Made by a program: the position numbers and the translations under genes
Assembly: GCF_004168625.1 (NCBI RefSeq)
Contig: NZ_SDWW01000002.1
Location: 89,337-153,336 of the forward strand
Source of the DNA: Pengzhenrongella frigida
GTDB taxonomy: Bacteria > Actinomycetota > Actinomycetes > Actinomycetales > Cellulomonadaceae
DNA: 64,000 nt
Reading direction: 5' to 3'
Notes under the pieces: model-generated
What the model was told of the DNA's origin: nothing
What the model saw: the letters and a program-made list of their open reading frames with translations, nothing else
Database searches by the model: none
In this document: positions 59,867 through 64,000 of the stretch, one piece after another
How the letters are laid out: each line of letters begins with the position of its first letter
Numbering within the stretch: the first letter of the stretch is position 1

Positions 59867-62092
59867 ATGACCGGTGTGATCGAGGGTGGGGCTGTGAGCG
59901 CGGGGACGACGGCGGGTGGGCTGCCGGTCGGCGAACAGCTGACCCTCGCTGGGCTGCCCGGCCCCCGCACCGCGCGTCGACCCCGGTCGGCCGTCGCGGT
60001 GGAGATCGCCGAGCGGCTGCCCGTGGCGCGGGTCTGCATCGACCTGCCGCCGGCGCACCTCGACCGGCCGTTCGAGTACCTGGTGCCCGCCGCGCTGGAC
60101 GACGTCGCACAGCCCGGCACGCGTGTGAAGGTGCGGTTCGGCCGGCAGGACGTCGACGGGTACCTGCTCGAGCGCGTCGAGACCGCCGAGCACGACGGCG
60201 AGCTCGTGCCGCTGCGCAAGGTCGTGTCCGGTGAGGCGGTGCTCACCCCGAGCGTGCTCCGGCTCTCCCGTGCGGTCGCCGACCGGTACGCCGGCACGCT
60301 CGCCGACGTGCTCCGCCTCGCGATCCCGCCGCGGCATGCGCGGGTCGAGGCGGAGGGCGGTCCGGCTGCGGCTGCTGCGGCGGAGGGCAGTCCGGCCACG
60401 GCTGCTGCGGCGGAGGGCGGCCCGGCCGTACGCCCCAGCGAGGTGCGCGGCCCGACGCCGTCGGGCACCGGGTGGGCCGACCACCGCGGCGGTGGCGCGT
60501 TCCTCTCGCACCTGAGCGCCGGCCACGCACCGCGCGCGGTCTGGAGCGCGCTGCCCGGCGGACCGGGGAGCAGCTGGGCGGACGCGATCGCGCAGGCGGT
60601 CGTGGCCACCAGCATCAGCGGGCGCGGGTCGCTCGTCGTGGTACCGGATGCGCGCGACGGCGATCTGGTCGCGGCCGCGCTCGAGTCGGCCGGCGTGCCC
60701 GCCTGGACGCCCGGCGCGGAGGGCGGCTACGCCCGGCTCGCGGCCGACGACGGCCCGGCGAGCCGGTACCGGTCGTTCCTGGCGGTGCTGCGTGGGCACG
60801 CGCGGGTGGTGATCGGCACGCGCGCCGCCGCGTTCGCGCCGGTGCAGACCCTCGGGCTGGTCGTGTGCTGGGACGAGCTGGACGACCTGCACAGCGAGCC
60901 GCGTTCTCCGTACCCGCACGTGCGTGAGGTGCTCGCGATCCGCGCCGAACAGGCGGGCTGCGCCGCGCTGATCGGCGGGCACGCGCGGTCGACCGAGGCC
61001 CAGGCCATGGTCGCGGCCGGCTGGGCCCAGCCGCTGCAGGCCGACCGGCCGGTCGTGCGGGCCCGCACCCCACGGGTCCGCGCGCTGACCTCGATCGAGC
61101 TCGCGCGGGACGGCGCGGCGGGCGCCGCCCGACTCCCGAGCGAGGCGTGGCGGGTCGCCCGCGAGGCCCTGCGCACCGGTCCGGTGCTCGTGCAGGTGCC
61201 ACGCGCCGGGTACCTGCCCGTGGTCGCGTGCGAGCGCTGCCGGACGGTCGCGCGCTGCGGGGCGTGCCACGGGCCGCTCGCGATCGGGTCCGCCGCCGGG
61301 GTGCCGCAGTGCACCTGGTGCGGCGCGCTGGCCACGACCTGGCGGTGCGGCGAGTGCGGCAGCGGCGCGCTGCGGTCGGTCCGGGTCGGGTCGGACCGGA
61401 CCGCCGAGGAGCTCGGTCGCGCGTTCCCGGGGGTGCCGGTCCGGGTATCCGGTGCCGGCTCGCCCACCGGGGTCCTGGCCCGGGTCGACGGGCGGCCGGC
61501 CCTGGTGGTGGCCACCCCCGGAGCCGAACCGGAGGCCGACGGCGGGTACGCCGCGGCGCTGCTCCTCGACGCGGCGGTGTCCACCGCGCGCGTATCGCTG
61601 CGCACCGGCGAGGAGGCCGTGCACCGCTGGTTGACGGCGGCGTCCCTGGTGCGCCCGTCGGGAGCGGGCGGGGTCGTGCTGCTCGTGGGCGACGCCGCGC
61701 CCGCGCCCACCCAGGCGCTCGTGCGGTGGGATCCGGTCGGGTTCGTCGAACGCGAGCTCACCGAGCGCGCGGAGCTCGCGCTGCCACCCGCGGTCCGGGT
61801 CGGCGCCGTCACCGGGACCCGGGATGCCGTCGCGGTCTTCCTGGCCCGCCTCGCGCTGCCACCGGGGGCGGATGTGCTCGGTCCGGTCGTCGTCGAGGAC
61901 GCGCAGGCCGTGACCGCCGCGGCGCGGCAGGCTCCCGGGACCCTCGACCAGCCGGTGCGCGCGATCGTCCGGGCGCCGCTGGCGGCCGGGGGAGCGCTGG
62001 CCGCGGCGCTGGCGGCGTCGTCCGCCGTGCGCAGCGCCCGGCGAGAGGGCGGCACCGTGCGCATCCAGCTCGATCCGAGGGAGATGCTGTGA
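59867..62092 (+). CDS. priA: PriA-like primosomal protein N', helicase motifs lost
   Basis: About 741 residues. The N-terminal DNA-binding domain (RVCIDLPPAHLDRPFEYLVP) and the zinc-binding Cys pairs (CERC, CGAC, CTWC and CGEC, near 440-500) are present. The Walker A GxGKT motif and the DEEH box are missing; the segment VVCWDELDDLH stands where the latter would be. This helicase-dead form is known for actinobacterial PriA. An Ala/Glu/Gly-rich repeat (60350-60420, 30-bp unit) lies between the N-terminal domain and the core. The start is uncertain: ATG 59867, or GTG 59894, which has a better ribosome binding site. Confidence 0.88.
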   Translation: MTGVIEGGAVSAGTTAGGLPVGEQLTLAGLPGPRTARRPRSAVAVEIAERLPVARVCIDLPPAHLDRPFEYLVPAALDDVAQPGTRVKVRFGRQDVDGYLLERVETAEHDGELVPLRKVVSGEAVLTPSVLRLSRAVADRYAGTLADVLRLAIPPRHARVEAEGGPAAAAAAEGSPATAAAAEGGPAVRPSEVRGPTPSGTGWADHRGGGAFLSHLSAGHAPRAVWSALPGGPGSSWADAIAQAVVATSISGRGSLVVVPDARDGDLVAAALESAGVPAWTPGAEGGYARLAADDGPASRYRSFLAVLRGHARVVIGTRAAAFAPVQTLGLVVCWDELDDLHSEPRSPYPHVREVLAIRAEQAGCAALIGGHARSTEAQAMVAAGWAQPLQADRPVVRARTPRVRALTSIELARDGAAGAARLPSEAWRVAREALRTGPVLVQVPRAGYLPVVACERCRTVARCGACHGPLAIGSAAGVPQCTWCGALATTWRCGECGSGALRSVRVGSDRTAEELGRAFPGVPVRVSGAGSPTGVLARVDGRPALVVATPGAEPEADGGYAAALLLDAAVSTARVSLRTGEEAVHRWLTAASLVRPSGAGGVVLLVGDAAPAPTQALVRWDPVGFVERELTERAELALPPAVRVGAVTGTRDAVAVFLARLALPPGADVLGPVVVEDAQAVTAAARQAPGTLDQPVRAIVRAPLAAGGALAAALAASSAVRSARREGGTVRIQLDPREML

Positions 62093-62799
62093 CGCACGAA
62101 CAGCGGCCGACGCAGGAGCAGCCGTCGGCGGAGTCGCCGACGCAGGCGCAGTGGCCGTCGGGGGAGCCTGGCCGGGGGATCGACACCGTGGTGTTCGACC
62201 TCGGGAACGTGCTGGTGCGCTGGGACCCGTACGGGCCGTTCGTGGGCCGGCTGGACCACCGGGCCGTCGCGAGGTTCTTCGCCGACGTCGACTTCCCGGC
62301 GTTCAACCAGCGCCAGGACTCCGGACGGTCCTGGGCGCACGCGCGCGCCGACGTGCACGCCCGGTTCCCCGAGCACGCGCGGGCCGTCGACCTGTACGTC
62401 GAGCACTTCGTGGACGCCGTTCCGGGGCCCGTCGAGGGGTCGGCGCAGATCGTGCGCGATCTCGCGTCCGACGGCGTCCGGCTGTTCGGGCTCACCAACT
62501 GGTCGGCCGAGACGTACCACCACGCCGAACCCGCGGCGCCCGTGATCGGTCTGCTCGAGGGGGTGCTGGTGTCCGGGCAGGTCGGCCTCGTGAAGCCCGA
62601 CCCGCGGATCTTTGCGCTGCTGGCCGAGCGGTTCGACCTCGTGCCGGGCCGCACGGTGTTCATCGACGACTCGCCGGCGAACGTCGAGGCGGCGGTGCGG
62701 GTCGGCTACCAGGCGGTGCTCTTCACCTCCGCGGACGCGTTGCGCCGGGATCTGCGCGCGCTCGGGCTGGCCGTCGGGGCGGCTGCGCCTCGCACTTAG
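62089..62799 (+). CDS. HAD-superfamily phosphatase (subclass IA)
   Basis: A 236-residue hydrolase. Motif I is [14 protein letters not shown] (nucleophile Asp), motif [12 protein letters not shown], motif III Lys in [11 protein letters not shown] and motif [16 protein letters not shown]. The helical cap and length suit YihX-like sugar-phosphate phosphatases, but the substrate is not known. The first 25 residues are Gln/Glu/Pro-rich and not conserved. The start is GTG 62089, overlapping the priA stop. It probably does not share a role with priA or fmt. Confidence 0.88.
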   Translation: MTHEQRPTQEQPSAESPTQAQWPSGEPGRGIDTVVFDLGNVLVRWDPYGPFVGRLDHRAVARFFADVDFPAFNQRQDSGRSWAHARADVHARFPEHARAVDLYVEHFVDAVPGPVEGSAQIVRDLASDGVRLFGLTNWSAETYHHAEPAAPVIGLLEGVLVSGQVGLVKPDPRIFALLAERFDLVPGRTVFIDDSPANVEAAVRVGYQAVLFTSADALRRDLRALGLAVGAAAPRT

Positions 62800-62802
62800 A
62801 CT
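62797..62802 (+). promoter_or_regulatory. Candidate -10 element of fmt (leaderless)
   Basis: TAGACT, overlapping the stop of the preceding gene, ends seven bases before the fmt ATG with no Shine-Dalgarno. Confidence 0.4.
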
Positions 62803-62809
62803 CGGGCCC

Positions 62810-63757
62810 ATGCGTCTGCTCTTCGCCGGAACCCCTGAGGTGGCCGTGCCCGCCCTCGAGGCACTGCTCGATTCCCGGCACGAGGTGGTCGCCGTCCTGA
62901 CGCGACCGGATGCCCGGGCCGGCCGCGGCCGGAGCCTGACCGCGAGCCCCGTCAAGCAGCGGGCCGAGCTCGCCGGCCTCGAGGTGCTCACCCCCCGCAG
63001 CCCCCGGGACCCCGGTTTCCAGGCCCGGCTCGCCGAGCTTGCGGTCGACTGCGCGCCCGTGGTCGCCTACGGCGCGCTGCTGCCGCCGGAGGTCCTCGGC
63101 GTGCCCGCGCACGGTTGGGTCAACCTGCACTTCTCGCTGCTGCCCGCCTGGCGCGGCGCAGCGCCGGTGCAGCGTGCGGTGATCGCCGGCGACGAGGTGG
63201 CCGGCGCGACCACGTTCCTGATCGAGGCGGGCCTCGACACCGGACCCGTCTTCGGGATGCTGACCGAGACCATCCGGCCCCGCGACACCGCGGGGGACCT
63301 GCTCAGCCGCCTCGCGGTCGCGGGCGGGAGCCTGCTGGTCGCCACCCTCGACGCGATCGAGGACGGCGACGCGAGCCCGATTCCCCAGACCGCCGACGGC
63401 GTCAGCCACGCACCCCGGCTCGAGGTCGAGGACGCCCGCGTGCGCTGGAACCATCCCGCCCACGCAGTGGACCGCCTGATCCGGGGCTGCACGCCCGCGC
63501 CGGGTCCGTGGACGACCACGCCCGACGGCGGCCGGCTCAAGCTGGGCCCCGTCACGCTGCGCCCGGACGTGACCGACCTCGCCCCCGGGGCGGTGCGCGT
63601 GGGGCGCGCCGAGGTCCTCGTCGGCACCGCCTCCCACGCGGTCGCCCTCGGTGAGGTGTCGTCCGCGGGCAAGCGCGCGATGAACGCCGCCGACTGGGCC
63701 CGTGGCGCCCGGCTGGCACCCGAAGCAGTACTTGGCACCCAGGAGGTCCCGGCGTGA
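62810..63757 (+). CDS. fmt: Methionyl-tRNA formyltransferase
   Basis: A 315-residue enzyme that formylates initiator Met-tRNA. The catalytic domain starts [20 protein letters not shown]; the folate/active-site motif is [19 protein letters not shown] with its Asn-His pair, and [13 protein letters not shown] follows. The C-terminal tRNA-binding domain begins near residue 205 ([23 protein letters not shown]). No deformylase gene lies next to it in this window, although def-fmt pairs are common. It overlaps the next gene by four bases. Confidence 0.96.
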   Translation: MRLLFAGTPEVAVPALEALLDSRHEVVAVLTRPDARAGRGRSLTASPVKQRAELAGLEVLTPRSPRDPGFQARLAELAVDCAPVVAYGALLPPEVLGVPAHGWVNLHFSLLPAWRGAAPVQRAVIAGDEVAGATTFLIEAGLDTGPVFGMLTETIRPRDTAGDLLSRLAVAGGSLLVATLDAIEDGDASPIPQTADGVSHAPRLEVEDARVRWNHPAHAVDRLIRGCTPAPGPWTTTPDGGRLKLGPVTLRPDVTDLAPGAVRVGRAEVLVGTASHAVALGEVSSAGKRAMNAADWARGARLAPEAVLGTQEVPA

Positions 63758-64000
63758 GCGGTTCCGAGAACGACAAGCACGGCCGTGACGACCGCACCGG
63801 ACGCGGCGCCGCCAACCCGCGGGGCTACGAGGGGCGCAGCGCTCGACCCCAGAACGCCAGCGGCGACCGGCGAGGCGACGCGGTGAGCCAGGACGACCGC
63901 TCCGCCCGGCCCGCCGACGGCGCAGGTCGGGATGATCGCGCCGCCCGCGCCGCCGAGGGCTCGGGCCGCGACGACCGCTCCGGCCGCCCCGCCGGGGGAG
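63754..64000 (+). CDS. N-terminal start of a probable rRNA cytosine methyltransferase (RsmB), partial
   Basis: Open frame with no stop, cut by the window end. The visible 82 residues are a disordered, charged region with repeated RDDR motifs ([27 protein letters not shown]) separated by Ala/Gly/Pro. GTG 63754 follows AGGAGGT at six bases and overlaps the fmt stop. In this phylum fmt is usually followed by rsmB, often with a long charged N-terminal extension; that is the only basis for the name, as no catalytic part is visible. Confidence 0.6.
   Translation, partial: MSGSENDKHGRDDRTGRGAANPRGYEGRSARPQNASGDRRGDAVSQDDRSARPADGAGRDDRAARAAEGSGRDDRSGRPAGG

Overview
The window is a gene-dense, very GC-rich stretch of actinobacterial chromosome. 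The gene order (hisS ... aspS ... rarA, rpsD, alaS, ruvX, mltG, aroE, aroC, aroK, aroB, efp, nusB, pyrR-pyrB-pyrC-carA-carB-pyrF, mihF, gmk, rpoZ, coaBC, metK, priA, fmt and probably rsmB), the mycobacterial-type integration host factor, the GTG/TTG starts and the apparently leaderless genes point to Actinomycetota. Micrococcales (Cellulomonadaceae-like) is my best guess; the family-level call is inference. There are no rRNA, tRNA, CRISPR, phage or insertion-sequence genes that I can support.

Layout. 1-9176: end of a metallo-beta-lactamase-fold gene, hisS, then accessory genes (GNAT, GMC oxidoreductase, P-type cation ATPase) and aspS. 9177-9542: a gene-free convergent gap with two unrelated tandem-repeat arrays. 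9543-13744 (minus strand): FMN reductase, flavin-dependent monooxygenase-like protein and an MMPL transporter. 13822-24336: rarA, a GAF-GGDEF-EAL protein, rpsD with a structured leader and strong terminator, two small membrane proteins, alaS, ruvX, mltG and aroE.

24393-39322 is the most distinctive part: a monoderm type IV pilus (T4P) locus set into the shikimate gene chain. Block one is an unknown membrane protein, pilB, pilT, pilC, pilM, pilN and pilO. Block two, after aroC, holds two tandem major pilins, three minor-pilin-like proteins (two very large) and the prepilin peptidase. aroK, aroB and aroQ follow. 41748-43981 holds a SatD-like/HTH gene, a membrane protein, efp and nusB. A membrane GGDEF-EAL gene (minus strand) separates these from the pyrimidine operon, whose leader carries a PyrR-type hairpin that can cover the ribosome binding site. 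The window closes with mihF, gmk, rpoZ, coaBC, metK, a helicase-dead PriA, a HAD phosphatase, fmt and the start of a likely rsmB.

Main observation: the pilB, pilT, pilM and pilin transcription units, and the GGDEF-EAL gene at 43959-46214, each have an upstream element resembling a FliA/WhiG (sigma-28 family) promoter (roughly CTCAAG or TAAG, 14-16 bases, then GCCGATAA-like). PilB also carries a tandem MshEN-type domain, the fold that binds c-di-GMP in other assembly ATPases. I infer a surface-motility module in which an alternative sigma factor and c-di-GMP jointly control pili. Other features of interest are a 74-bp perfect repeat shared by the two pilin genes, a 17-bp perfect hairpin between major and minor pilins, and an in-frame palindrome inside a proline-rich insertion of pyrF.
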